Shown piece by piece: positions 25,201 through 48,675 of a stretch of 64,000 nt of DNA (position 1 is its first letter; each line of letters begins with the position of its first letter). Under the pieces are notes generated by a model. The model saw only the letters and a list, made by a program, of their open reading frames with translations. It was not told the origin of the DNA and ran no database searches. Position numbers and translations under genes: made by a program. The stretch is from Marthasterias glacialis (taxonomy: Eukaryota; Echinodermata; Asteroidea; Forcipulatida; Asteriidae). Where the stretch lies: positions 10,708,328 to 10,772,327 of the forward strand of contig OU452239.1 of the NCBI GenBank assembly GCA_911728455.2, given 5' to 3'.

Positions 25201-25851
25201 GGTACCCATTTATACCCCTGGGTGAAGAGAAGCAATTACAGTAAAGCACCTTGCTCAAGGACACAAGTGTCCTGACTGGTGTATTTATCTATCTGTTCAT
25301 ACCTCACAGAAGGAGGAGCAGAAGAGGCGAGAACAGCTTGAAGACTGGGAAAGGCACAAGCAAGGCCAGGGTTACAGATCTAAGAAACTCAATAAGGACG
25401 ACAAGCCTCCATCTGGTGGGGAAGCCTCAAGAGAAGCCGGCAAAGACAAACCAAAAAAGGCACCTCTGAGACCAGGTGGGTACAAGTTTAAGATGTAACT
25501 ATTTTTGACTCCTAGTACAATTTTTTTTTAACCCAACAAAGTAATTGAGTATCAAAAGTATGAATAACAAACAATACATTGATAGTATTTATAAACTATT
25601 CAATTAATGATATCAGACACAGTGTTGAAATTGCCTCTCGAAAAATTTGTCCAATACTCAGCAGAAGACATCAGAAGAAGTCGAACAGGATAAGAACAGT
25701 GTGTGATTATTTCATGAAATTAATGAACTGTTTTTATTTTTGTTTTTGTTTTTTTCCCATGCAAGGTTATAACCCCATGATGGGAGGCACAGGGTCTGGA
25801 TTCAGACCCGCAAGAAGTCGATTCGGCGGTAGCGGTGGTGCATGAGGTTAA
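22207..25851 (+). CDS. SELENOS: Selenoprotein S (VIMP), with in-frame UGA-Sec
   Basis: ER membrane component of the retrotranslocation/ERAD machinery that binds p97/VCP and Derlins and carries a C-terminal selenocysteine. Six exons in phase: 22207-22291, 23520-23660, 24242-24348, 25310-25475 and 25766-25851 are certain in sequence; these five coding exons total 585 nt (194 aa plus stop). Residues about 32-52 are the membrane anchor (ASYGWYILIAVILSLYVY); 83-97 (RQEAMEKARQRMQEE) is the VCP-interacting helix; a charged coiled coil follows; then PLRPGYNPMMGG, the conserved tail. The last codons are GGT GCA TGA GGT TAA: TGA at 25843-25845 is the penultimate codon, exactly where the family has Sec. 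A conventional annotator would stop at the TGA. No cysteine codon occurs in the whole frame. I could not locate the SECIS element by eye. Confidence 0.92.
22380..23060. repeat. Dispersed repeat in selenoprotein S intron 1
   Basis: AGACCTAGACCCAGTAACTG near 22370 and CAGCGCACCAGGTCTAGGTA near 22845 form an inverted pair; 22905-22990 shares ACCAGTACCAATCTTCCATT and GAAATATTTCTGTCTGAAA with 36120-36180 and 36930-36965. Confidence 0.5.
23266..23465 (-). mobile_element. SINE family 2, near-complete copy
   Basis: Read on minus: tRNA-like head GTCGGGTTGGTGTAGTGGTA, B box GGTTCGAATCCCACG, then GGATTGGGTTTTTCAGTCCC, TTTTTCCTCCAACATCTAAA and CTTGTCTTCTCTCC. It ends 55 bp before exon 2 of selenoprotein S. 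The head is a plausible RNA polymerase III promoter. Confidence 0.8.
24605..24873 (-). mobile_element. SINE family 1, near-complete copy
   Basis: Read on minus: GTGTCGTGGTGGAGTGGTCT (A box region), GGGTTCGAATCCCGG (B box, near 24800), TCACCCAGGAGTAAATGGGT, CTGCATACTCCAAAGGAGTT, ending GGCCCAATGATCAGGG. Confidence 0.85.
25015..25275 (-). mobile_element. SINE family 1-related body
   Basis: Contains TATATAGCGCATTTCACAAT, CTCTACCCTCGCAGGTACCC and CAAGGACACAAGTGTC. It lacks the tRNA-like head and abuts exon 4 of selenoprotein S (25310). Confidence 0.7.
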
Positions 25852-25857
25852 AGGTCG

Positions 25858-26036
25858 TATGCAAAATAGATTGATCATGTGACACAAGAGGCTGTCTTGA
25901 TTGGTCAGGGTTGAAACAAATCAAGGTTTTACTGTGGTCTGTGGAGTCGGGTTACTCTGGAACACCTGCCTTGTTTTAATTGACTCTCCACCAATCAATT
26001 TAGCCCCACAGAGTCACATGACTCATGTTTTGCATA
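25858..26036. repeat. Inverted repeat just after the selenoprotein S stop codon
   Basis: About 179 bp, beginning TATGCAAAA and ending TTTTGCATA. Arms also share TCATGTGAC/GTCACATGA, TTGATTGG/CCAATCAA and TTACTCTGGAACA near the centre with imperfect pairing between. It starts 7 bp after TAA, so it should lie in the 3' UTR of the selenoprotein S mRNA. Confidence 0.7.
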
Positions 26037-26770
26037 CACAATTAAGAATTACAATTTTTAACTCTCTCACAGGATACAAAATGGAATTGAGGCTTCATAT
26101 TAATTTGTAAACTTTGATCTCATCATCGAGGGAAAATGAGTAAATGAGCCAAATTTAAGAAAGTACCAGCAAAGGTAAATCTTTTCAGGCATAAAAAATG
26201 AAACAACTCGTGAGAGAGCTGAAAATGTGTCAAGTTGAGGTTGATGGTAATGGAACAAACTCACACATGGTTGCAGCTAGGGTACCATTTGGGTCAGGTT
26301 TGATGATCATGGAATTTCATGGAATTGGTGGGTTGTGGAGAGGGTGCTTTCTCCCCGCCCCCCCCCCCCCCCCCTCCAGTCCTTGACAGCCTTGCCCACT
26401 GGCTGCACACTAGCACTGTGCCCTTTGAAATGTGCACATTTTAAATGAGACAAATTCCAGGGGTTCATGGTCGACCAAGGCATACAGGGGGAACAACAAA
26501 TGCAAGGCGAGATCGAAACACCCGTGGAAGTGAGGTTGAGGCCTCCGAAATTATCTCTCTGAACTCTGACCTGACCTGAAATGGTCACCTGTGACCATTT
26601 GTTTTGTCCAGCCATCTGAATGACGTGTGATGCATAAAAGGCTGCAAGCCAGTGCGTTAGACCGATGAAAAACCTCTGATGTTAAATACTTCTTTCTTAA
26701 AAAATAAAATGATGAACAAAAGCGTAAAAAAAAGGGTGACAAAATAAAGGACTTAGGGAGATAGCGAGTG

Positions 26771-27129
26771 CAGGTCTGATTTATTCGTTCTTGAAAGGGC
26801 AAGGGCACCAAGGCGTTTTCTTCTTGATGAAGGGCACCTCGATGAGGAAATGAGACACTTCTATTTGAGCATTTTCAAGGGCACTAAGGCAAAGACCACG
26901 GACAACAGAGGCAATAGACCTTTCTCATGGTGTGGCAATATTGAGTTTCTCTTATTCAAACCAATGTAACCAAACCGAGGCTGGAAAGGTAAATAGTCTG
27001 GTTCCTTTTTGTACAATGAATATTAGCATCTATTACTGTTATCTATTATTGGATATAGGGAACATGACAAAGATGGTGACAGCATGTTAAAGGTCTATTG
27101 CCACCATTGCGTTCGTGAAGTATCAGTCT
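26771..27129 (+). repeat. Family E repeat interrupted by family F
   Basis: AGGTCTGATTTATTCGTTCT, GGGCAAGGGCACCAAGGCGT, GACAACAGAGGCAA then, after 27099, GCCACCATTGCGTTCGTGAAGTATCAG-type end. Confidence 0.75.
26913..27099 (+). mobile_element. Family F TIR element, copy 2 (nested)
   Basis: AATAGACCTTTCTCATG at the left, CATGTTAAAGGTCTATT at the right, 187 bp, interior the reverse of 21107-21281. Sits in the family E centre. Confidence 0.85.
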
Positions 27130-27267
27130 TTTTTAAGTGGCAGTAGAGTAGGTATATCCATTAAGTCCTGGAGAGACTTTTCTTTCTTCACGTCACGAAC
27201 ATGCTTTTTACAAACAAGAGGGTGGGCAACTTGTGTCAATTTCAAATATTCTGATCACATGGAAAAA

Positions 27268-27600
27268 TGTTACCAACAGAATACCTTGTAATGTATATTG
27301 TTTATAACTGGTCCCCTGCTAGGGCAGGAACAATTGTTACCAACATAAATACCACGTAATGGATATTGTTTAACTGGTCCCCTGCTAGGGCAGGAAATTG
27401 TTTTTAAATACCACGTAATATGTATGGTTTATAACTGGTCCCCTGCTAGAACAGGCAGGAACAGGCAGGAACAGTTGTTACCAACCAGAACACCTTGTAG
27501 TCTATATTGTTTGTAACTGGTCCGCGGCTAGGGCAGGAAAAAATTGTTACCAAACTAGAATACCTTGTAATATGTATATGAATTGTTTGTAACTGGTAAC
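27268..27600. repeat. Tandem repeat, about 70-85 bp units
   Basis: Five units of ACCTTGTAATGTATATTGTT / AACTGGTCCCCTGCTAGGGC / AGGAACAATTGTTACCAA with indels. The unit derives from the interior of family C (CCATGTAA...GTTTGTAACTGGT...CTGC). Confidence 0.8.
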
Positions 27601-27769
27601 CTTATTTGCTTTAAGCAAAATGATCTATTTAATGGCTTTACGAAATTTGGAGAAGCTGTGAAACTACAGAAAATTGCATTTGAATAAAGTGGAATTTTAA
27701 AATTTGATGACAATAATGGAAAGGAATTCCGTGAATAGCTGTGTATTTGTGTTAACATATAAGGCTCTC

Positions 27770-28012
27770 TGCCAAGACCAGGCACCAAAAGTCAAAAACA
27801 GGGTTAATTTGCTCAACAAATAGATGAGCATTTTGAACAAGAGCTTTCAAATAAAACCAAACTAGGCCTATACTGTAAGTATTTCTCAACATACGGAATG
27901 TTTAAGACATCACATCTTATTGGTATACTCTTACGGCTGATGTTCCCGTTGTCTTCGCCTTTGGTGCACTTTCACCAGTTTCAAGGAGTGCCTGGTTTTT
28001 GGCGTGGGGTGC
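27770..28012. mobile_element. Family K TIR element
   Basis: GCCAAGACCAGGCACCAAAA at the left and TGCCTGGTTTTTGGCG at the right. Shares GAGCTTTCAAATAA and GTTTAAGACATCACATCTTA with 17203-17470 and 34110-34290. Confidence 0.65.
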
Positions 28013-28341
28013 CATCTTAGAGAAGTTGGTGATTAAAAATAAAACTGGCCATCTCCGGAACCAAACATTTGTTTATCCATTAAGATTGATTTTATTCAGG
28101 TAAAACTATCATTTATGCCGTCCAACTATTATTTCAGGCCTCTGGAAGGAATTGTGCTGAGCTATAATTTGTGTTTGAGCAGGCAGGCAGAAGTATTCCA
28201 AGTGGTTTCTTGCGAAGCAATCAAGCAAGATGTGAATATGCATTTCAAAGTTACGCCCCTCGTTAACTCCATAGACCCTTCCCATGAAATATGTAAATTG
28301 CACATCACGCGTGCGCACTAACACTACTGGTGGGCAAAATG

Positions 28342-28832
28342 TAGTCTGGTTCCCAGACCAAAGATTCCCTGACGACTCTTGTAGAAAATCTTGGGTCAGG
28401 CATCATCCAAAGCTAAACAGATTATGACGCAACGTATAAATATTCATTACTTGTCACAAACAGTGGACGATGTCATTGGATGATGATAGGCTCTGTTTAC
28501 TTTCAAAAAGCCTGGGATAATTAGTTTGTAAAAACATTACAAACATGTTCAAAATATAGCGTTGAATTTGTTGGGGGAAAAAAGAAAAGAAGAAGAAAAA
28601 AAACACGATAATGGTGATGTGCCTGCAAAAATTTTGAATTTATATCAACAAAAGAAATGTCCGACCATCAACGACACTGTCCAAATGTTGACGACAACGA
28701 GTTCGGAGTATTTCGGATATTTTCGGAAAAGGAGGAATTCCTCCTTTTTTTGTCACGTGACATTTGGGTGATACCTGACCCTAACATCGACAGAGAATAG
28801 TCGGAGATTTTTGGGGTCTGGGAACCAGACTA
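28342..28832. mobile_element. 491-bp TIR transposon with 9-bp target duplication
   Basis: Begins TAGTCTGGTTCCCAGACC and ends with its exact complement GGTCTGGGAACCAGACTA. Immediately outside, GGCAAAATG occurs at both 28333-28341 and 28833-28841. No transposase frame inside, so it is non-autonomous. A 9-bp duplication fits Mutator-like elements; an 8-bp hAT duplication with a chance base is the alternative. Confidence 0.92.
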
Positions 28833-29532
28833 GGCAAAATGAGGACACATCGCGCGTTTTTTGTGTGGGGCTAGCTAATGGTGGCGTGACGCACACGCGT
28901 TTGTGTGTCTACCTACTGCACAACTCTATGGCGTTTGCCCACCAATAATGTCTGTACGCATGCGTGAATGTAATTAGCATATTTCATGGGAAAGGCTAAT
29001 TCCATTGACGAGCGTTCCGTTTGGTGTTTACTACAAATGGAAGTTGTTAAATAACTTACATATTCATTATTTTACATGAATAATGCCTTAGTATATATTA
29101 TGCAAAACAAAAAGAAATCCCATAACATACAATGCATCCATAATAATTATTAACATATACTTAAAAACACTCTCGGAAGCTTACACTTTTGCAAATGACA
29201 TTTTATGTTAGATTCAAATTAAACAAATTTTCAAGTCATATTATACAAACAAAACCAAAAATGCAAAACTTTGTATCAATACACCTCATAACAAACAAAT
29301 AAAAATAAAAACAATATACCGCAAAATCTACATCATAAATTGCATCTTGTTCATCTAGAAAATAGAATGCTAAATTTACAAAAATTGATTAACAACTATA
29401 TAGCTGATGAATTCATTCCTATCCTTTTTGTTGTTGATCGTATCGTATGTCCAACTATACACTTTTTCTACAGAATTAATAACAATATACACTAATCCGA
29501 GCAATTTTTCACATGGTAGTCAGCAGTTAATA

Positions 29533-29670
29533 CCTACGCAGCTATGGCCGCTGCACGCGGGCACGATGCGACAATAGCGCGTCAGCCGTGCACGCATATC
29601 CAATCAGCATGGAGGATTCACAGTGTGTGCGTGGTGGACGCGCGCGTGCGGCGGCCATAGCTGTGGTGAT
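29533..29670 (+). mobile_element. Family J inverted-repeat element, copy 1
   Basis: CGCAGCTATGGCCGCTGCA at the left and GGCGGCCATAGCTGTGG at the right; interior AGCGCGTCAGCCGTGCACGC and CCAATCAGCATGGAGGATTC. CpG-rich against an AT-rich surrounding. Confidence 0.8.
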
Positions 29671-30353
29671 GAACGACCATGACCGAGCTGCTCGGGTATG
29701 TGAAGCTCATTGGCAATGGCTAGGGCTATAAGCCAGGTGCTCCGAGCATGACGTAAGATTCTGTCGCGATGCCCATTTACGGATTCCTAAATGGTCACTC
29801 AAGGAAACTCACCATTAGGATAGCTTTACAAAAAATTAATAAATGGCGCTGTGGAAGTGGTATTTTTCATGCAAGAAGACGAGGTATTTGTTGTGAGTCA
29901 AAGTGCTAATCCTATAGCCCATCTTTAAAATAATAGGTTTTCCCGGTCAGTTCAACAAAAACTCATTCAGTTTAACACCCGGCTCGTTCGATTTCATTTG
30001 AAAGTGACTGCTACGTTGCATATTAGCATTCAACAGTCAAAATGAGTATTAATTCAGTGTCAATAGTTTAGCATTCACTGTTTAAATAAGATCATTCAAA
30101 CTCATTAGGTCGCAAAAGTCTTTCAATTTTTCATAAACCAGCAGCAAGAGGCTGGTTTTTAAATAGGTAAAAGAAATTCAACTGAAGAATAAAGTAAGTC
30201 TTGAATGTTTATTAATGAAATAGAACGACTGAAGCGAAAACCTGAATGAGAAGAACTGTGAACGAAAACATCATCTGTGCACGAAAACGAAAAACATGAA
30301 ACCCTAGTTTGATTGAATATTAGACTTGAAGGTTTGGATGGTGGGAATACAAC

Positions 30354-30542
30354 AAAGTAACGATTTGCGGTGACACCGTGTTTTTTTTTTTAAAATCTCT
30401 TTTGAGTACACGTAGTTCCCAAGGCAGTCTCCTGACGAAGGACAGAGTATACTGTCCGAAAAGTTGGGTCAACCGGTTCCCTTCGGAGCCACATAAATAC
30501 TCAAAAGAGATCAGAAACAACATGGTGTCACCGCAAATCCTT
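30354..30542. mobile_element. Inverted-repeat element
   Basis: GATTTGCGGTGACACCGTGT / ACATGGTGTCACCGCAAATC arms, then AATCTCTTTTGAGTA / TACTCAAAAGAGAT, with CCTGACGAAGGACAGAGTAT in the loop. Confidence 0.85.
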
Positions 30543-30802
30543 AATTTACTAGTTTGATTGAGTTAGGGGAAAATGCGTGCATTTGAAAGCGTGTCCAAGG
30601 AATTGTGAATGGTTTTTGTTTTTGCAGAAATTGACCATGAAAACCTATGAGTTGTTGATTTTAATGAATATGTACTCATCGATGTGCTTCCCTCAGTTTA
30701 ATTTGTAACGTTTTGACGTCATGCATAGATTCACAGGATTATGATCCCCAGTCAATCCGAGTGTTTTGTTTTCTGCAGTACACAGCAACGCCACAACAAC
30801 AT

Positions 30803-30988
30803 GCAGCGGCGTAGGTGGGATTTTTCACCGGGGGTTACAGGGGGCGGGGCATCGTTTTTCAGGGGGGTACCCAGGGGCCATGTTTTTTTTTAAGAATTAA
30901 ATGTACCTACATTATTATGGGGAGCACCTGGGGGCACTTTGTGGGTGATGGGGCATGTGCCCCCCCCCCCTCCCGGCTACGCCGCTGC
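30803..30988. repeat. GGCGTAG-type G/C-run repeat
   Basis: GCAGCGGCGTAGGTGGG at the left and CCCGGCTACGCCGCTGC at the right, with G runs and GGGGCATGTGCCCC between. Confidence 0.7.
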
Positions 30989-31396
30989 AAAATTATGAGA
31001 GCGTTTGGCATAAGATTACAGTGGGCATTGTCATTTGCCCAAATTGTTTATTATTTACATTTCCACTGGGAATGCTTGTATACAAACAAAACCTACCACA
31101 ACCACCATCACCGGGGGTGCGTTCCACTCGGCCGGGTGAACAACGTATACGTTTGCCAACTTTCACACCCACGTTTTAAACAGGGGACGCGTTAGGCATG
31201 ATAGAGGGCATTTGCAACTTTTGCTAAATTCGCCAAACGGTGCAGAGGAGGTGTTTAGCGTATGTTCGTCAACTAAAAAAAAACACACACACAAAATTAT
31301 CAAGTCCATGAAATTAGACTGATCTGACCCGAACCTTATCTCAAACAAATCCGATTGAAGTAGTTTTAATTTCAATGAGCGGATTGAACAGTCTAC

Positions 31397-31512
31397 CTTT
31401 CAGGGAATGCTATGGGGCAGCAGACTGGGTAATTCCATCGTTCTCGGAATTGAAATGCACCCTTGCTCTGAGCTGTTTTCCAAACGGTGGAAAATCAACA
31501 GGTATGTCTGCT
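31397..31512. repeat. Family A hairpin, degenerate copy
   Basis: GGGGCAGCAGACTGGGTAAT, CCATCGTTCTCGGAATTG and CAGGTATGTCTGCT match the family; both termini are eroded. Confidence 0.5.
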
Positions 31513-31951
31513 AGTTACAGTGAGTCAAACAGAAGTTGACAGATGCCCTTGTTAAAACTTGCTCAATGATGAAGCTGGAAACCCTGCCATTAACTGTGCC
31601 CAGTTGAGAACTATGCCCGGTTAGGAACCTATTTACAAAGCTTTCACAACAAGGTCCAATTGTACGGAGCTGGTAAGCAGAAAGTATTATCTGCAAATGG
31701 GAAAAAGTAGCAGGGGAACCAGCCTCAAACAATACACATTGTGTGGTCTTTTGGCAGGTTAAACTACCAAGTGTTTCTTGGTTTTTGTTTTTGCTCAGCT
31801 TTGTGAAACTGATTCCCTGGGCCTTCGGAACCTTCAGGTGATGGTGCTGAATAAGAAACTTGGCGATCAACTTGACGGGGCTTTTCAATCTACTACAAAC
31901 TTTGAAAATTGCTTAATATGTACAAGAATTCTTTACAAGTATAGCTTTAAT

Positions 31952-46203
<14,252 letters not shown>

Positions 46204-46279
46204 TTTATTTGTGAGAAAGGAATGCGGATTAGGCATCGAGAGAATCCTGTGCTGAGAGCAACTTATTAAGACCACAAAC

Positions 46280-46287
46280 TATTTATA
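46280..46287 (-). promoter_or_regulatory. TATA box of the BCL3-like gene
   Basis: TATAAATA on the minus strand, 77 bp before the chosen ATG. It predicts a start near 46250 and a leader of about 50 nt, which excludes an in-frame upstream ATG at 46275. Position and spacing are seen; promoter use is inferred. Confidence 0.5.
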
Positions 46288-46614
46288 CAGTCAGTTGTCT
46301 GTATACTATAACTCGGTATTAAGCGGGAAAATTAGTCGACACAAATGTGAGCTCCGTATGTGTTGCTGAGAAGGTTGTCGGTCAGCTTCTATAATACACA
46401 AAAACAAAAGACAAATGTGGAGACTTTTATCTACAGAACCCGACTGCATTGGATTTGGACGATGAGTTACTCTGCATCCGTTTGCAAACGTGTGCTGCTG
46501 ATAAGTATGGGATTTTCTTGAGTCAAGACAAGGTACACCATTCGCAATATTGGCACATTGTTGCTGATAGTATGCACACGGTATCCTCTGTTATAAATCA
46601 ATTTTTTTTTGCAA

Positions 46615-46925
46615 AACTACCTTTACAGCCCCAGCTCAACATTGGTAAGACAAAAAACACACAAATGTTCACAGATTTACATATGCCTTACATGGTATAA
46701 AGATAATGACGGTAGAAAACTTTCCCTTGAAACATTTCTGCCTGAAGTGTGATCTTTTTTGAATAAATGGTATAAGGTCCAAAATAAGTTCGTCTCATGC
46801 TGAATGCATTTTTACCGTTTTTTCTGCAAAATGAAACGACGAAATGAGCTGTGATTTTCACGGGTTGGTTTTATTACAAATATCTTGAGTTGTGCAAAGA
46901 ATGGAAGCATTTACAGACACTTTTA
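46615..46925 (-). mobile_element. Family I element, copy 2
   Basis: Starts CAGCCCCAGCTCAACATTGG; contains ATGTTCACAGATTTACATAT, TTCCCTTGAAACATTTCTGC and TGCAAAGAATGGAAGCATTT, all found in reverse order in 54053-54404. The central palindrome is lost. Confidence 0.75.
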
Positions 46926-47274
46926 CGTTGAGCAGGGGCCTTTAAATCAAGGCATAAGGCACATACTGGCTGCAAAATCAATACTATCGGATGCATTAAT
47001 CTCTTTGAATCAAATATGGTACAGCAATGCTTGCATTCTACTACGACGTGATAACTACTCTTATGGAATCAACACAAAGCACAGCGTTGGATGATGACAA
47101 AACATACTGCTATTGGATAATTATACATCTTACTCTTTTTGAACAAAGATAAGGTGCACTGGTCTGGATGACAATTTTTCTGTGAAGTCCTATTTCATAA
47201 AGCTCTTAAGCAGAAAGAAATACTTAGAAAATACATTTAGCAGGGCTTGCGTCATAAATTAGGTCTCCGGAGTG

Positions 47275-47745
47275 TGTATGATTATGGTGGTATGCCTGAT
47301 CCCATGTAAAGCATAATCAGTTTAACTAGTGCAGTCCTCAGTCCAACACCATTCAGTTACTCAACACCCAAACTGTGGTACTCTGATTATGGTGGTATGC
47401 CTGATCCCATGTAAAGCATAATCAGTTTACTAGTGCAGTCCTCAGTCCAACACCATTCAGTAACTCAACACCCAAACTGTTGGACTTTGATTATGGTGGT
47501 ATGCTTGATCACATGTAAAGCATAATCAGTTTACTGGTGCAATCCTCAGTCCGACACCATTCAGTAACTCAACACCCAAACTGTTGGACTCTGATTATGG
47601 TAGTATGCCTGATCTCATGTAAAGCATGATCAGTTTACTGGTGCAATCCTCAGTCCGACACCATTCAGTAACTCAACACCCAAACTGTTGGACTTTGATT
47701 ATGATGGTATGATTGATCCCATGTCACGCATAATCACAGATATGC
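47275..47745 (+). repeat. 104-bp tandem repeat, 4.3 copies
   Basis: Units begin GATTATGGTGGTATGCCTGA at about 47279, 47384, 47488, 47592 and 47696. Each contains CATGTAAAGCATAATCAGTT, GCAGTCCTCAGTCCAACACC and AACTCAACACCCAAACTG. Related single copies lie at 48355-48425 and 61815-61885 and reverse copies at 63756-63960. Confidence 0.95.
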
Positions 47746-47890
47746 GACTTGGCTTTTCCAAAAAAAAAAAGGAAACTATCAAACACAAAAAACTTTGCAC
47801 TGTGTTTTTAGGTTTCCTATGACACTAAACTAGAAGAAAAAAGAGGAAATCAGCTGATCAGTTGAAAAGTTGCACCCGTGTAATCAGTGT

Positions 47891-48163
47891 GCAGTCCTCA
47901 GTCCAACATAATCAAACAAAACATTCCTCAGTCCAACAGAATCAAACAAAACAGTTATCAGTCCAACATAATCAAACAAAACAGTCCTCAGTCCAACAGA
48001 ATCAAACAAAACAGTCATCAGTCCAACATAATCAAACAAAACAGTCATCAGTCCAACATAATCAAACAAAACAGTCCTCAGTCCAACAGAATCAAACAAA
48101 ACAGTCATCAGTCCAACATAATCAAACAAAACAGTCATCAGTCCAACAGAATCAAACAAAACA
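47891..48163 (+). repeat. 30-bp tandem repeat, 9 copies
   Basis: Unit AATCAAACAAAACAGTC + (A/C)TCAGTCCAACA + (T/G). Two variants, CCTCAGTCCAACAG and CATCAGTCCAACAT, partly alternate. Because 30 is divisible by three and the unit has no stop in several frames, long Gln/Asn-rich frames open on both strands; these are by-products. Confidence 0.97.
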
Positions 48164-48204
48164 GATTTTGATGGGTTGAAGTGGCCAAATCATGGCCCAG
48201 TTTC

Positions 48205-48490
48205 CTATGCTTTTCAGCCGGCGATGGTGTTTAGCAAGTTTTTCTGCTAAGCAAAATTAGCAGTGAACAACCCACAAACAAGATAGATTACATGGTATTT
48301 TGGCTGGTAACCCATTTATGATTAGCAAGATTCTACTGTGCAAAGCAGTTATTTGTGCATAATCAGTTTACTAGTGTAGTCATCAGTCCAACACCATTCA
48401 GTAACTCAACACCCAAACTGACGGTGATGGTGTAAAGCGAGTTTTTCTGCTAAGCAAAATTAGCAGTGAACAACCCACAAACAAGCAAAC
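48205..48490. repeat. Family C fragment with a local duplication
   Basis: GATGGTGT-AGCAAGTTTTTCTGCTAAGC-AAAATTAGCAGTGAACAACC occurs at 48224-48285 and again at 48425-48485, with a 104-bp-type satellite fragment between. Confidence 0.7.
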
Positions 48491-48596
48491 AATAGATTTA
48501 TGGAAAAAGGGACCTGGGAAAAATTGTATCCAAATATGTTGAGCTGGATTTGGTTGCCAGTACACAGCCCAAATGCTGCGTTCCATTGATTGTTAC

Positions 48597-48675
48597 TGGG
48601 TCTTTGAGAGGGCAAGGCCATCTTTATTTTGTAAAGGGCACTTCGAATGGAAAATCTTAGTCTATGCCAGGGGAA
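48597..48675 (+). repeat. Family E fragment
   Basis: GGGTCTTTGAGAGGGCAAGG and TTTGTAAAGGGCACTTCGAA. A further scrap with GGGGCACCAAAGCCAAGACC lies at 49008-49050. Confidence 0.5.

Larger units (their letters stand above)
26037..31951. other. Region between convergent selenoprotein S and BCL3-like genes
   Basis: Holds the selenoprotein S 3' UTR at its left and several element copies listed separately. It also has a perfect short palindrome AAATGGTCACCTGTGACCATTT-like at 26579-26601. 29000-29500 is AT-rich with no recognised feature. No further exon identified. Confidence 0.5.

Noticed and set aside
25843-25845. TGA read as a normal stop codon of selenoprotein S
   Set aside because: It is followed by exactly one glycine codon and TAA, the family's Sec-Gly ending, after a fully matching tail.
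26361-26700. SECIS at the palindrome near 26579-26601
   Set aside because: It is a plain Watson-Crick hairpin without the UGA/GA quartet and apical AA.
47862-48179. Gln/Asn-rich open frames on both strands (SVQHNQTKQS-type repeats)
   Set aside because: They are the direct result of a 30-bp stop-free tandem repeat; the same array is open in several frames and no start, splice or family signal supports coding.
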